This document shows, piece after piece, positions 21,471 to 32,110 of a stretch of 64,000 nt of DNA. How positions within the stretch are numbered: position 1 is the first letter of the stretch; each line of letters starts with the position of its first letter. The notes under the pieces are model-generated. The model had not been told where the DNA came from. It ran no database searches and worked only from the letters and a program-made list of their open reading frames with translations. The position numbers and the translations under genes were made by a program. This DNA comes from Prorocentrum cordatum (Eukaryota > Sar > Dinophyceae > Prorocentrales > Prorocentraceae). The DNA lies in the NCBI GenBank assembly GCA_963575745.1, contig CAUYUJ010005000.1, forward strand, positions 1 through 64,000. Reading direction: 5' to 3'.

Positions 21471-21989
21471 CTTCGGACCAGGCGGCGCCCCGTCGCCGGG
21501 ACGGGCCGAGGTCCTCGGCGTGCTGGGCGGCGGCGCGCCGTCGCCCGGGCGGGCCGAGGTCCTCGGAGTACTGGGCGGCGGCGCGCCCTCCCGGGCCGAG
21601 GCCCTCGGGCTCTTCGAGGCCCGCGCCGACGCCCTCGAGCTCGAGCCCGCGGCCGCTGCCGGCGGCAGCAGGGACGCCCCGCTCCCCGAGGCCCTCGCCG
21701 AGGCCCCCGCGCCCGGGGCGGGCGGCGCCAGCAGCGCGCTCGCCGCCGCCCGGGGCGCCTGCTCCGCGGCGGGGCCGGCCGCGTCCGGCAGGGGCTGCAG
21801 CTGCTGCCCCAGGACGCTGCGCCTCGGAGTCCGCAGCACCGGCTCGAGGGGTCCGACGAAGCTGGCCCGCGGGGGTGGCGCTCCGCTGGGCCTCGGGGTG
21901 TCCCTCGGGGGCGCTGGCGCTGCGGCGGGCGGCGGCCGCGCCGTCTCCGAGCCCCTGGAGCTCCTGGTGCCTTTGGACTCGTCGGGCTC
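21471..21989 (-). CDS. Main gene, Pro/Ser/Ala-rich exon
   Basis: The acceptor CGCCGCAAG precedes 173 codons read in phase with the EF-hand exon. It opens EPDESKGTRSSRGSETARP, continues with RASFVGPLEPVLRTPRRSVL and a long Ala/Ser/Pro part, and contains a tandem peptide repeat (GAPPPSTPRTSARPGD, two copies plus part). It ends GAPPGPK at the donor AAG|GTCGGG. The TPR(R/T)S-type motifs continue the style of the end of the preceding exon (LLATPRTSAPEK). It is probably disordered and possibly a phosphorylation-rich tail. Other frames here give unrelated low-complexity translations. Confidence 0.6.
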
Positions 21990-22197
21990 CTTGCGGCGAC
22001 TCCAAGAAGGGTGTGCTTTGCAAAGGGTGTGTGGTCTGCAACTGGCACCCTGGGGAACATCCTGGGGGGCACCCTAGGGGGCGCGCGGGAACCTCGACAG
22101 AGTTCTCCCGCGCCCCGAGGAGGCCCGACGAGGACAGCGTCGTGCCCCCCAGGCCCCAGCGGTGCCGATCGCAAACCACACCCCGGCGTCACCATAC

Positions 22198-23325
22198 CCT
22201 TTGTAGTCGCCGATCCCTGGAACTCCGCCGGCCCTGCCCTGGATCCGGCGGCGCCAGGGTGCTCGACTGCCGACGCTTCTCCGGGGCTGAGGTGCGGGGG
22301 GTGGCCAGCAGGCTGGGCCGGCTCAGAAAAGACGGCCTCGGCTGGCGGGCGCTGCTCGGCTCTGGAGCAGCTCGCTCGCCCTGCGACGACGTCCTCGACG
22401 TCCGCCGCGTTTCGGCGGACGAGGGCCGGCGAGCTCCAGACGCCGAGCGCCTCGCGGAGCTCGCGGGCTCCTCGGCGGGCTCCTTGTCGGCGCTCGTGGG
22501 CTCCTCCCCGCCGCCGTCGCCCGCTGCTGCGGCGGCGCCAGCCTGGGCTCCGACCTCGGGGTGTCCGGCGCCCGCCGCTGGTGCGGCGCCGCTGGTGCGG
22601 AACTCGGGGTCGAGCTCGTCGAGCGACACGTACCCCGTGCCGTCCTCGTCCAGCGACAGCCACAGCGCCTTCAGGTTCCCCTGGAAGCCCATCTCGCGGC
22701 ACTTCGCGCAGAACTCGGTGAATTGCAGCTTGCCGTCGCCGTCAGGGTCGAGGTACGTTCGCCAGGCCTTCACGAGGCTGCCGTAGCGCTTCCTCAGGTA
22801 ATCCCGGAACTTCTGCAGCATGGCGGCCGCCTGCTCGGCGTCCTTGGCCTGCCGCTCGAGTACCCTCTCCTTGGCGGACATCACTGCCTTCGCGCGCCGG
22901 CTCATCCCGATGAGATCCATCTCGTCCAGAGTGATGTTCGTGCCGCTCAAGTCCAGCCAGCCGAACATCTGCAAGGCGTTGCCTGGCCAACCGATGCGCG
23001 CACACGAGGCGACGAAGTCGTCCTTGGTGCACCTGCCGGATCCGTTGCTGTCGAAGACGCGTTCCCACACATCCTCGAGGGTCTGGTAGTTCTCCTCCAG
23101 GAAGTCGCGGAAGTCGTTCAATTTCTGCCCTGCGTCGGCGTCCAGGTCGATGAGCTCAACGAAGCCCTTCCCCTTGCAGTCCAAGGATTTCCAGATCGTC
23201 TTCAGGTCGTCCCTGTAGCCCGCCTTCTTACAACCAGCGAGGAACTCCTGAAATTGGAGCCGGCCGTTCCCATCGAGGTCCAAGGTCTTGCGCCAAGCGC
23301 GGACGACGTCGCCGAAGTTACTGAC
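22198..23325 (-). CDS. Main gene, second EF-hand exon (six EF-hand-like loops)
   Basis: A 376-codon exon, phase 0 at both ends. Six 12-residue loops lie at about residues 16-27 (DLDGNGRLQFQE), 49-60 (degenerate, DCKGKGFVELID), 92-103 (DSNGSGRCTKDD), 125-136 (DLSGTNITLDEM), 193-204 (DPDGDGKLQFTE) and 226-237 (DEDGTGYVSLDE). The first, fifth and sixth are canonical Ca2+ binders; the others are partial. Conserved FRDFLEENY and RIGWPGNALQMFGWLD spacers repeat those of the exon at 30.7-31.8 kb. The last third is Ala/Ser/Arg-rich and lacks the IQ motif. The 5' edge at ATGAG|GTCAGT is inferred from gapless alignment to the sister exon. The donor is CAAAGG|GTATGG. Confidence 0.85.
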
Positions 23326-23785
23326 CTCATTTTCTTGTTGTGAAAGTTTGCCTTCTAAACCTGGAACTGTTGATAACTGCACTCAGGACAAGCAGTGTGC
23401 GACCAACGATGTGGTGCAACGTTTGGAGTTCAGCATCCGTGGTGCAAAGTGTGTGGTGCAAGCGACGTCGAGTTCAAGCTATGTAGCGCAAGCTTGTGTA
23501 GTTCAAGCTATGTGGTGCAGCATATAATATACAGGCTGTGTTCGACATGATACGGATGAAGCGAGGTGGCGCAACACACACACACACACAAACATGTTAA
23601 TCTAGAATGTGGCACAGCCCAGTTATGCGGTGCCAGTGAAGTGGTGGACGCATAGTGGTGCAATATATGTGGCGCAAGTCACTTTGACTGTCTTGAAGCT
23701 GTCCTCCCCACTGCTCTTGCAAACATCCCGCCCTCCCACCCGCAACTTGGTCGCAAGACCTCTTAAGACCGTGACGGCAGGTACC
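23326..23785 (+). repeat. GTGGTGCAA-type short repeats and satellite start
   Basis: Between 23,384 and 23,690 a 10- to 22-bp motif around TRTGTGGTGCAA recurs many times. It is followed by the satellite box CCCTCCCACCCGCAACTTGG and CTCTTAAGACCGTGACGG. The same order of motifs occurs in the compound satellite at 40.4-53 kb. It lies in the long intron before the second EF-hand exon. Confidence 0.7.
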
Positions 23786-24003
23786 AAATGGCACTTGGCA
23801 ACGACACCGACACCGACAACGACAGCGACAACGACGACGGCGACAACGACGACGACGCCGACGACGACGACGACGACGCCGACGACGACGACGATGACGA
23901 CGCAGACGACGACGACGATGAAAACGCCGACGACGACGACGACGACGACGACGGCGACGCCGACAACGACGACGACGACGGCGACGACAACGACCACGAC
24001 GAA

Positions 24004-24047
<44 letters not shown>

Positions 24048-24402
24048 CGCCGACGACGAACGACGACGACGACGATGACGACGCCGACGACGACGACGAT
24101 GACGACGCCGACGACGATGACGACAACGACGACGACGACGCCGACGAAGACGACGACGAAGACGACGATGACGACAACGACGACGACGACGAAGACGACG
24201 ACGAAGGAGGGAAGACGACGACGACGACAACGACGTCGACGACGAGTGAGGAGGGAGAACGGCGACGACGCGAACGACGAAGAAGGAGGGAGGACGGCGA
24301 CGCCGACGACAACGACGAGGGAGGAGGGAAGACAACGACGACGACGACGACGACGAAGACGACGACGACGACGACGACGACGACCACCACGGCGGCTCTT
24401 GC
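23786..24402 (+). repeat. CGA array 1 (GAC triplets) in the compound satellite
   Basis: Imperfect GAC/ACG/CGA triplets broken by GCC, AAC and GAAGACGAC variants and by GGAGGGAAGACGACG blocks. It starts after the conserved TACCAAATGGCACTTGGCAA leader, as at 37.0 and 41.8 kb. The poly-Asp, poly-Thr and poly-Arg frames are the three readings of the repeat. Confidence 0.95.
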
Positions 24403-25244
24403 CTCTGACGTTTGCCAACGCGCCAAGACGGCCCAGGAGGCCCCCAATATCGCCCCGAGACACCCCAAGAGGCGCCCAAAAGCGTCCCCTAACGGCCCAA
24501 GAGGGCCCCAAGACGGCCCAAGACGCCTCCAGGACGTCCCCAGAAATCCTCGGAGGCTTCCAGAGAGCCCCCCAAAAAAAGACCACGAAAAATGAAACAT
24601 CGACTCGAACCCCGATCCTCGATCCTCCTCCTCTTCCTCCTCTGCCTCCTCCTCCTCATCCTCCTTCTCTGTTTCCCCCTCGCTCTTCGTCGTTTTTTCC
24701 CCCGCACCACCTTGAAACCTGCATGAGCCTCCCAGAACCACCCCCCCCTCTTTCCTCGGCCCACCTCCTCAAACGCTCCAGCCGGAGGAGAATCGAACAA
24801 CAGCGTGATCGACTCGAAGGGGACCCCGTTCCTGTAATCTCTTCCCCACGAGAGAGGGGAGGTCCCGGGGGAGGGTGAGAGGGAGAAGAAGATCCCGCGG
24901 GGTCCCTGGAAGCGTCCTGCGAATCGTGATCCCCCCCCTCCCCCTTTTCCGACCGAGAACGCCCAAGAGAGCCCCAGGAACACCCCAAGAGAGGCCGAAG
25001 AAGGGGAAAACCAACCCACAGTTCAAGCTCCCCAAGAGGCTACCAGGAGGTCCCGAAATCGCCCATGTTTTTTCGCCTGCTCGACTTCCAGGCTTCATAC
25101 ACTCCACGTCGGCCCCAGTTCCCTCCAAGAGCTCCCCAGAACGGCCCAAGTACACGCCAGGATGGCCCGGGAAGGCCCCAAGACGGCCCAAAGGCCCCCC
25201 AGGAAAGCCCAAGAGGGCCCGGGAAGGCCCCAACAAGGACTCGC
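24403..25244 (-). repeat. Minisatellite of CCCAAGACGGCC-type units, with spacer
   Basis: Blocks at 24,418-24,565 and 24,958-25,240 consist of degenerate GGCCCAAGACGGCCC and GAGGCCCCCAA units, reverse orientation to 4.78-5.52 kb. The spacer (about 24,590-24,955) has CCT triplets and unassigned DNA. The block interrupts the CGA array, which resumes at 25,245 with GTC triplets. Confidence 0.8.
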
Positions 25245-25560
25245 GATCGTCGTCGCCGTCGCCGTCGTCGTCGTCGTCGTCGTTCATCGTCCCCCTTCGG
25301 GGTCGGCGGACATCGGCCGTAAGGCCTTCGCAATAGGAGGGACGACGACGAGACGCCGACGACGGACGACGACGACGACGACGACGACCCCGGAGGAGGA
25401 AGGACGACCACGGCGACAACGACGACGAAAACGACGACGACGCCAAAGAGGACGACGACGACGACGACGACGACGACAACGACGACAAAGAAAGACACAG
25501 GACGACGACGGCGGCGACGACGACGACGAGGGAGGAGGGATGACGGCGACGACGACGACG
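25245..25560. repeat. CGA array 2, with a short inverted GTC part
   Basis: GTCGTCGCCGTCG triplets (25,247-25,285) and then ACGACG triplets (25,341-25,560), separated by a spacer containing AATAGGAGGGACGACG that is shared with 37,664 and 40,843. It joins the satellite palindrome module at 25,561. Confidence 0.9.
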
Positions 25561-26335
25561 CAAAAGCGCGCGCGCGCACGCTTTTGTTGAAAACCCGTGT
25601 TGCGAAACCGTGTGTTTTTGCATGTGTTTGGGAAATTCGATTTCGAAATTCTTCCGGACCCGAAGGTTATTGAAGGATTCCGACATGCGCGCGCGACGAC
25701 GCGCGCGTCAGCTTTCGTCGCATTCTGTGCAGCGGAACTTCGCCACAGCACGCGCGCAAGGGCGTGCGAATGATTTCGACATGCGCGCGCGAAGCCCATT
25801 TGGTAGTATTTTTTGAAACGAATGGAAAATCATGGGTTTTTCAATATTTCGCACGAGCGCGCGAGAAAGTTTTTTGGAAATCAATGTTGCGAAACCATGT
25901 GTTGTTGTATGTGTTTGGGAAACTCGGTTTTGACATTCTTCCGAAATCGATTCCAGCATGCGTGCGCGACGACGCGCGCGTGTGAATTTCGTCCCATCGT
26001 TTGCTAGCGATTATTGAAAACTTGTGAATTTTGATATAAACGAGAGCGAGCGCAGAATACTATTGCAGAGGATGGCGGGGGGGGGGTGATACCGGCCTGG
26101 CTGGGATAGTACGAGTTCAAATTTAGGATGGACGATGGGACAGAATCATGTGAAAATTGCACTACGAAAAGGGCGATCGTTGACTATGGGGGCGGTAGAG
26201 TCTATTCTTCTTTTAGAAAGGAGAATCAATGTGGTGCGAGTGGTATGATGCAATCTACGTCTCTGCGGCGCAAACTACGTGGTGGATGCTGAAAGGTGCA
26301 AGCTACGTGGTACAACCTACCTTGCGAGCGAGCGA
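25561..26335 (+). repeat. Compound satellite copy at 25.6-26.3 kb
   Basis: Carries the standard modules: CACGCTTTTGTTGAAAA with TTGCGAAACC, two GCGCGCGACGACGCGCGCG palindromes (near 25,690 and 25,970), a G9 run with CCTGGCTGGGATAG, ATTTAGGATGGACGATGGGA and TAGAGTCTATTCTTC. It ends at the LINE fragment that begins near 26.4 kb. Confidence 0.8.
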
Positions 26336-26427
26336 GGTCCGGCGTGCGCGGTGTCCGCGCCCGTGGAAGGGCTGCCGGGCACTAGAAAATACAACGCGCA
26401 GAATTGCCTCAGAAACCGGCCTTGCTC

Positions 26428-27275
26428 TCAGTCTGTCCACCGTTTGTGTGGCCGTCCTTGCGACCGAAGGCCACTAGGACTCCACTGAAGAAGCTTCCTT
26501 GAGCACCTTCCATCTGTGGAAACATCGATCTTCTCCCAGAGAGCAGCTTTGCGACGTTGCTGCAATGCGACCCATGATATGAATCCGGCCTTCTCGTACA
26601 CGGTCTTCGCTTTGTGCGTGGCCCGCACCATCCAGTCGACCCACGGCTCTAGGTCCTCGTCTCCGGGCTGCCCCAAGCGCAGCCTTGGTGTTGCGACGAT
26701 TGTCCGTGGCATCCGTCGCCGCTCGCCTTGCAGCCGTTTTCTCTTTCTCCGAAGTCATTGTCCAGCAGCCGCTTCCGTATGATACTGTAGCAATGACAAC
26801 AGAGTCGAGAAGTTGTAGCCGAGACGCGAGAGAATAATGCTTGTCGCATAAGACGTTTCTGAATTTACCGAAGGCCGCCCACCCTTTTATCCAGCCGGCG
26901 CGATATTTCAGCATCGTGGAACTCGTCGGAGCACAGAAACTGGCCGAGATATGCAATACCACACTCAGGCGGGACGACCTCAACATCTCCCACCCCCACC
27001 TGCACGTGCGGCTGCCGAAGAACGCCCTTGCAGTTCTGCAGGTTGGAAAGGATCTTCGTTTTCCCGCTGTGAAGTTTCAGTCCAGCTTCAGCGGCCGCGA
27101 GGCTGAGGTCCTCGAGCATATGCTTGACTTGCGCCCTTGTCGCCCCCAGTAATAAGATGTCGTCGGCAAACCTCAAATTCGTCAGGCAGGCGCCGTCGAT
27201 CTTCACTCCAAACCGCTTCGCCCGCCATCGCTTCTTGAGCTTGCGAATCACGTCTTCCCCACTACTCGCTGGCAC
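26428..27275 (-). pseudogene. LINE fragment 2: RT motif C to C-terminus, frameshifted
   Basis: The first frame (27,275-26,865) has LRFADDILLLGATRAQV, an intact FADD RT motif C, then GLKLHSGKTKIL and a GIAYLGQFL block. The frame then changes near 26,880 into WAAFGKFRNVLCDKHYSLAS and VVIATVSYGSGCWTMT, a typical C-terminal block of non-LTR RTs. It changes again to GDEDLEPWVDWMVRATHKAK and GRPHKRWTD, the family-typical end. The 5' part is missing. It lies inside the compound satellite and in the long intron of the main gene, on the same strand as the gene. Confidence 0.85.
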
Positions 27276-27287
27276 TGTGTTGGCTTG

Positions 27288-28340
27288 TCACTGGTTGGCT
27301 TGTCCCTCCGGCTGCGCCAGCGATGGCGAGCTCGTGCGCAGGGCGGCCCTCTGGTTTGGCACAACTGGCGCGGCCGCGATAGCGCATATCAGTGAGAATT
27401 TCTCAGCGCGTCTCCAAGGCCGCGCTGACGTTCGCGCACTTCAGAGCGGGTCGGTGACTTGGGCGTGCGCGGCATCATGATGACGTCGGCAACGGCGGCC
27501 ACGGTGATGATAGTAGCGGTGGTGGCGGCAAGGATAACGATTACGACGGCAAGGTCCATGACGGCACCGATGCACGTGACAACGATGACGATGATGACGT
27601 CCATGTGTCGGTGATGAACTTGATTGACGGGCGATGGCGGCAGTAGCTTCGGTTGGCGATAACAATAACAGATGATGGGATGGCGCTGATGAGGGTGATG
27701 GTGAGTAAGTAAGCGCGCGGACATGCAAAACGACTGGCAGGCGTGTTGCTGCAACAATTAATGTGGTTCATATGGTTTTGTAAAGCTGTATCTGGAATGC
27801 TTCGAAAACGACACTGTGTTGGCAAGATTTCGACACGCGCGCGTGGCAACGCGCACGTGGCCTGCACGGTATTGTTTGATGCGGATTGGTATGCCGGGCG
27901 CATGCTAGATCAAGGCGGATGCACCGCGCGGCGACATGAGAATGCGGGTTCTGGAGAACATTGCTGGAATAAGGTGGTTGTCATATAGCAACTGCGCGCG
28001 GGCAAACAATCTGCGAGATTTGTTATGATGCGTTGTATGTGTTTCATTTTGGAATGTCTGCGAAACTGGTGTGTTTGGTCTGGTGTCGACATGTGCGCGC
28101 GCGTGTGGACTTCGTGTCAATGTTTGCAAGGGCTGACTTCGTGCAAATGATCTGATCAGATAATCGAGTGCGCGCGCATGGTACGAATTGACAGGGGAGG
28201 GTGGGGGTGGGCGATGCCCAATCGCCTGGGATGGCATGCTTTCATCATGTGCACAATGAGCGACGAGGCAACACCATGTCGCTTGCGGCGTCCGGGGTGG
28301 GAGGCGATAGCCCCGCGGGGGAGGGCGGTGGAGTCTATCT
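27288..28340 (+). repeat. Divergent compound satellite copy
   Basis: Recognisable modules are a GGCGCGGCCGCG-like block near 27,369, GGTCGGTGACTTGGGCGTGC near 27,450, GATGATAGTAGCGGTGG, a CGACACGCGCGCGTGG block near 27,830, GTGGGGGTGGGCGATGCC near 28,203 and GTGGAGTCTATCTTTCC near 28,329. It is more diverged than copies in the 42-53 kb array. Confidence 0.65.
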
Positions 28341-29204
28341 TTCCTCTGAATGGAGAACTGAGAAAGCCGTGTGGCACGTGGCGCAAACGATGAGGCGGCA
28401 GCCGGGCCAGAACCCAGCGCTGGCCAGCGCCCGGGGCGGTGACGATGCGGCCACGAGGCGTCCACGAATGCAAGCGTGACGAAGCCTTATGCGGGAGCAG
28501 CTGGGATGGACAGTCTCGTTATTGGGGCCCTGACCGGCAGCGATGGCTGGAACCGAGAAGAAAGAAAGCAAGAAACCTTGAGAAATGGTTTCAGCGTATT
28601 GCTATTCTCGGTAACAGTCGTCACTCGGGGGGTGGGCGGGAGGAGGAGGAGGAGGACGAGGAGGACGAGGAGAGAGGAGGAGTTGGTATGCGCGCAAGAA
28701 CCAGCATGTGTGTCGTGGGTCCAGGTTGCTCATAGCGGAAGTCTTCCGCCTCTGAGTGCTCGCCCTTCCCTCCTGCCCCGCGGCCACCCGCTCCTTCCCT
28801 CGTCCTGCATGCCGGCCACTTCGCCTTGTAGTGCCCCTGCATCGCTGCCACGCTGGAGCGGATCGTCCCGCCTCGCTGCCGACGGAACAAGTGTGGGGTC
28901 CAGGTCAACCACCACCAACGATCGTTACTGCTGCACGGGGTGGGTGGCCTGGGCAAAGACCACTACGCGCCAGAGGATAGAAAGACACAAGATCGTAGTG
29001 TAAACACCGTCTGGTAAACATGACGGTCCGCGCGGACACAACAATACAATTGTGTGTTCTCCCCTATCTTCTACCAGATTCCGCGCCGTCATTTTGCTCA
29101 CGTGTCCAATGTACTGTGCACCCTGGCACGTTGCGGAATAGGAGTACGTCAAGGCTGTGTGGACGTGACTCTGCTCGCGCCCACCTGCACGCATCGCCCT
29201 CCTC
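28341..29204. other. Unassigned intronic stretch
   Basis: Unique GC-rich DNA with a GGA tract near 28,640-28,680. A minus-strand segment around 28,750-28,900 could be read as an exon (HYKAKWPACRTREG), but no phase or neighbour supports it. Confidence 0.35.
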
Positions 29205-29400
29205 CCATCCATCCCCAGCGCCCCAAAGGGCCCCAAGAGCCAAGACGACCGCGACGACCCCCAGACTGCCCCCCCACACGCCACTTCCGAGCCAGCACCC
29301 TCAATTGTGCAATGCCCGGGATGCCGCAGATGTCGTCCCAACCACCTAAGACCCACAGAGAGCCCCAAGACGGCCCCAAAAGGATGAGCCCAGCACACGA
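29205..29400 (-). repeat. CCCAAGACGGCC-type minisatellite, short block
   Basis: Degenerate units such as GGGCCCCAAGAGCC and GAGAGCCCCAAGACGGCCCC, related to the blocks at 24.4-25.2 kb. A smaller block occurs near 29,965-30,035. Confidence 0.7.
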
Positions 29401-29481
29401 AGTGTCGCCAGGCACCGAGTGGAGTATCCTCAGGCCCCTTCGAATTCTCAATTTTGTGTGTGTGAAGTAAGAGAAGGGCAA

Positions 29482-29657
29482 GCGGCATGAGCATCAACTT
29501 CTGGAGCTCCGCGCGGAGTTCTTGGACCTGCCCCGGAGCTTCCATCCCTGGCGGGCGGAGCGCGCCAGGGTCGGCGCCGCAGGCTTCGCCACAGAGAGGC
29601 AAGAGCGCCGATCCGAGAAATCTGCGCGGAGCGCCGGAAGTTTCTCCTTATGCCGAC
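29482..29657. repeat. Foldback family A, copy 1
   Basis: The left arm runs from CGGCATGAGCATCAAC to GAGCTCCGCGCGGAG. The right arm is CGATCCGAGAAATCTGCGCG, then GAGCGCCGG and CTTATGCCG. The arms are imperfect inverted repeats around a GGCGGGCGGAGCGCGCCAGG core. Six further copies follow in the window. Confidence 0.85.
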
Positions 29658-29682
29658 ACTCTTCTTTGATAGGTACAACTTC

Positions 29683-29896
29683 TCCTCCTCCTCCTCCTGC
29701 TGCTCCTCCTGCTCCTCCTCCTCCTCCTCCTCCTGCTCCTGCTCCTGCTCCTCCTCCTCATCCTCCTCCTCCTCCTCCTCCTCCTCCTCCTCCTCCTCCC
29801 TCCCTCCTTCTCCTCCTCCTCCTCCTCCTCCTCCTCCTCACACTCCTCCTCCTCCTCCTCCTCCTCCTCCTCCTCCTCCTCCTCCTCCTCCTCCTC
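29683..29896 (+). repeat. (CCT)n microsatellite with CTG and CTCA interruptions
   Basis: Long TCC/CCT run with scattered TGC units. Frames are poly-Ser/Pro/Leu. Confidence 0.96.
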
Positions 29897-30743
29897 CACA
29901 TGCCCCAGATCCGCAACGCATGGAATTGCTGGGAAATGTCGTGAGCTCATGCGCGTTCCTACGGATCCCCAAGAGGGTTCCAGAGGACCCCAAGACCCGC
30001 CAAAGAGGGAACCCGACAGGCGCCCAAAAGAGGGCCCCGACGGGGAGAACTGGAACGCCTCGCGACGAGGCATGGCATTATGTGCTACGGTCCCCTGGGA
30101 TCTACGGACGATAGGCGTCACATGCTTTGCAAAGCTACTCTGTCGTTTACGAAGGCAAGTGCCGGATACCATGGCCGTGTCGAGCCCGCGGACGAGCACA
30201 CCACATGTGAGGCTGCAGGGACTCTGGAGCCTGGGGTCTGCGTGAGGGCGAGAGCTGCCACAGATTGCTGCCCACATAGGAGCCCTGGGACGAGGGCTGC
30301 CTCCTGCTCTCTGGCCTCGTGGCCCCACCACACACGGTGCTCTAGCCTGGCGGTGATTGCCGCAGGAACCCTGGACAATGCTTGTCCGTCTTCGTCCCCA
30401 CCCACGTGGCTGGTCGTTTAGCCAGGAGCTCGCGCATCCCTGCCATGATCAGAACGGCATCCCCCGAACGAAAGATCAACCACACACCTCGCCAGGCATG
30501 GGGGCGGCGTCGTCGCTATCCCTGCTTCTGGCCTGACTCCTTCTGCAATCGCGATGTGCAAGTTACATGCACACTTCGACTTCGATGCGGAAGCTACATG
30601 CAGCATGCATTCGATGTCGTATCATTTCTATGTTGGCATTCGCGCTCTGTTTCCCTAACACTTCCGAGCTAAGTTCAGCGACGCCATGCAGACGGGGGGG
30701 AACAATGAACTGGATCATTGGTACAGACAGCTAGGCCGACGGC
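29897..30743. other. Unassigned intronic stretch downstream of the first EF-hand exon
   Basis: Contains a short GACGGCC-type minisatellite block (29,965-30,035). A Cys-rich plus-strand frame at 30,080-30,421 (113 codons) is noted but unsupported. Alternatively the frame of the first EF-hand exon continues in-phase to a TAG at 30,675, giving a different end to that exon. Confidence 0.4.
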
Positions 30744-31770
30744 AAGGAAGGACAAGAAGTCGGCCAATGCCTTCTTCTGATCATCCTCCCTCCTGCTGTG
30801 TCTTGTCTTCGGTGTTGCTGCGGCGCCCTGCAGCTGCGCCGCCACCGAGGTGGCGCGCGCCAGCTTCCCGCGGAAGCGCTTCTGGATGGCCAGGGCGGCC
30901 CGAGACTCCGACGCGGCGCGGAACTCGGGGTCGAGCTCGTCGAGCGACACGTACCCTGTGCCCTTCTGGTCCAGCGACAGCCACAGCGCCTTTAAATTCC
31001 CCTGGAAGCCAAGCTCGCGGCACCTCGCGCAGAACTCGGTGAACTGCAGCCTGCCGTCGCCATCAGGGTCGAGGCAAGTGCGCCAGGCCCGCTCGAGATT
31101 GCCGTAGCGCTTCTTCAGGAAGTCCCTGAACTTCTGCACCATAGCGTCCGCCTGCTCGACGTCCTTGGAATGACGCTCGCGGATCCGATCCTTGGCGGAC
31201 ACGATGGGTTCCTTTCGCCGCCTCATGCCAATGATATTCATCTCGTCCACTGTGAGGTTCGTGCCACTCAAGTCCAGCCAGCCGAACATCTGCGGGGCGT
31301 CTCCTGGCCAGCCGATGCGCTCACACGCAGCGACGAAATCGTCCTCGGTACACCTGCTGGACCCGTTACAGTCGAAGACGCGTTCCCACGCATCCTCGAG
31401 CGTCCAGTAGCTCTCTTCCAGAAAGTCGCGGAAGTCGTCCAACTTCCGCCCTGCCACAGGGTCCAGGTCGATGAGCTCGATAAAGCCCTTCCCCTGGATG
31501 TCCAGCGCGCTCCAGAGCGTCTTCAGCTTGTCCCTGTAGCCAGCATTCTTGCAGCCGCCGACGAACTCCTGGAATCTGAGGCGGCCGTCGCCGTCGACGT
31601 CCAAGGACTTGCGCCAGGCGCGGACGACGTCGCCGTGCTTGCCGACCATGTAAGACAAGAACTCGGCCAGGACATCCCGCTCCTCCTCCGTCCGCTTGGC
31701 CTCGGCGGCCTCCCGCTGGGGCTGGCTCTTGCCGGTCGAGCGGCGGGTCCGGCGAGGTGCAGGCTGCTGC
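30744..31770 (-). CDS. Main gene, first EF-hand exon with IQ motif
   Basis: The acceptor CTCCTTCCTCCATAG has a good pyrimidine tract. The exon reads 342 codons: a basic/acidic lead, then EF-hand-like loops at about residues 57-68 (DVDGDGRLRFQE), 90-101 (degenerate, DIQGKGFIELID), 133-144 (DCNGSSRCTEDD), 166-177 (DLSGTNLTVDEM), 234-245 (DPDGDGRLQFTE) and 267-278 (DQKGTGYVSLDE). AALAIQKRFRGKLAR at 291-305 fits IQxxxRGxxxR, a calmodulin-type binding site. It ends KKALADFLSFL at a GC donor (TTCCTT|GCCG). Joined to the 23.3-kb exon, this reproduces without gaps the LAEFLSYMVGKHGDVVRAW-type lead that precedes the first EF-hand here. Confidence 0.85.
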
Positions 31771-31797
31771 CTATGGAGGAAGGAGCAAGCGGCGGAA

Positions 31798-31934
31798 ACC
31801 TCCTCCTCCTCCTCCTCCTCCTCCTCCTCCTCCTCCTCCTCCTCCTCCTCCTCCTCCTCCTCCTCCTCCTGGAATCCTCCTCCTCCTCCTCCTCCTCCTC
31901 CTCCTCCTCCTCCTCCTCCTCCTCCTCCTCCTCC
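31798..31934 (+). repeat. (CCT)n microsatellite pair
   Basis: Two CCT runs separated by GGAAT, just upstream (minus strand) of the acceptor of the first EF-hand exon. On the minus strand it is a purine run, so it is not the polypyrimidine tract. Confidence 0.96.
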
Positions 31935-31935
31935 T

Positions 31936-32095
31936 AAGCTTTCGATGCTCCTCGCGGATTTCTTGGATCTGCGCTGGACCCCCCCGCCATGGCGCGCGGA
32001 GCGAGCCAGGAGAGGCTCCGGAGGCGCCGCCAGAGGGGGGGGGCCGGTGCCGATCCGAGAAGTCTGTGCGGGCCGTCGAGAGCGCACGTCTGTGG
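31936..32095. repeat. Foldback family A, copy 2
   Basis: AAGCTTTCGATGCTCCTCGC with GGATTTCTTGGATCTGCGCT on the left. The complement-type block GTGCCGATCCGAGAAGTCTG with TGCGGGCCGTCGAGAG is on the right. The core CATGGCGCGCGGAGCGAGCC is shared with copies at 55.3 and 59.1 kb. Confidence 0.85.
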
Positions 32096-32110
32096 AGCTG
32101 CTGCTTCCTC

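Noticed and set aside
22561-23343. 260-codon plus-strand frame
   Set aside because: It is antisense to the EF-hand exon and an echo of its codon pattern.
23597-25799. Asp-, Thr-, Val-, Ser- and Arg-rich frames of 100-370 codons
   Set aside because: They are the six readings of the CGA arrays and the adjoining satellite.
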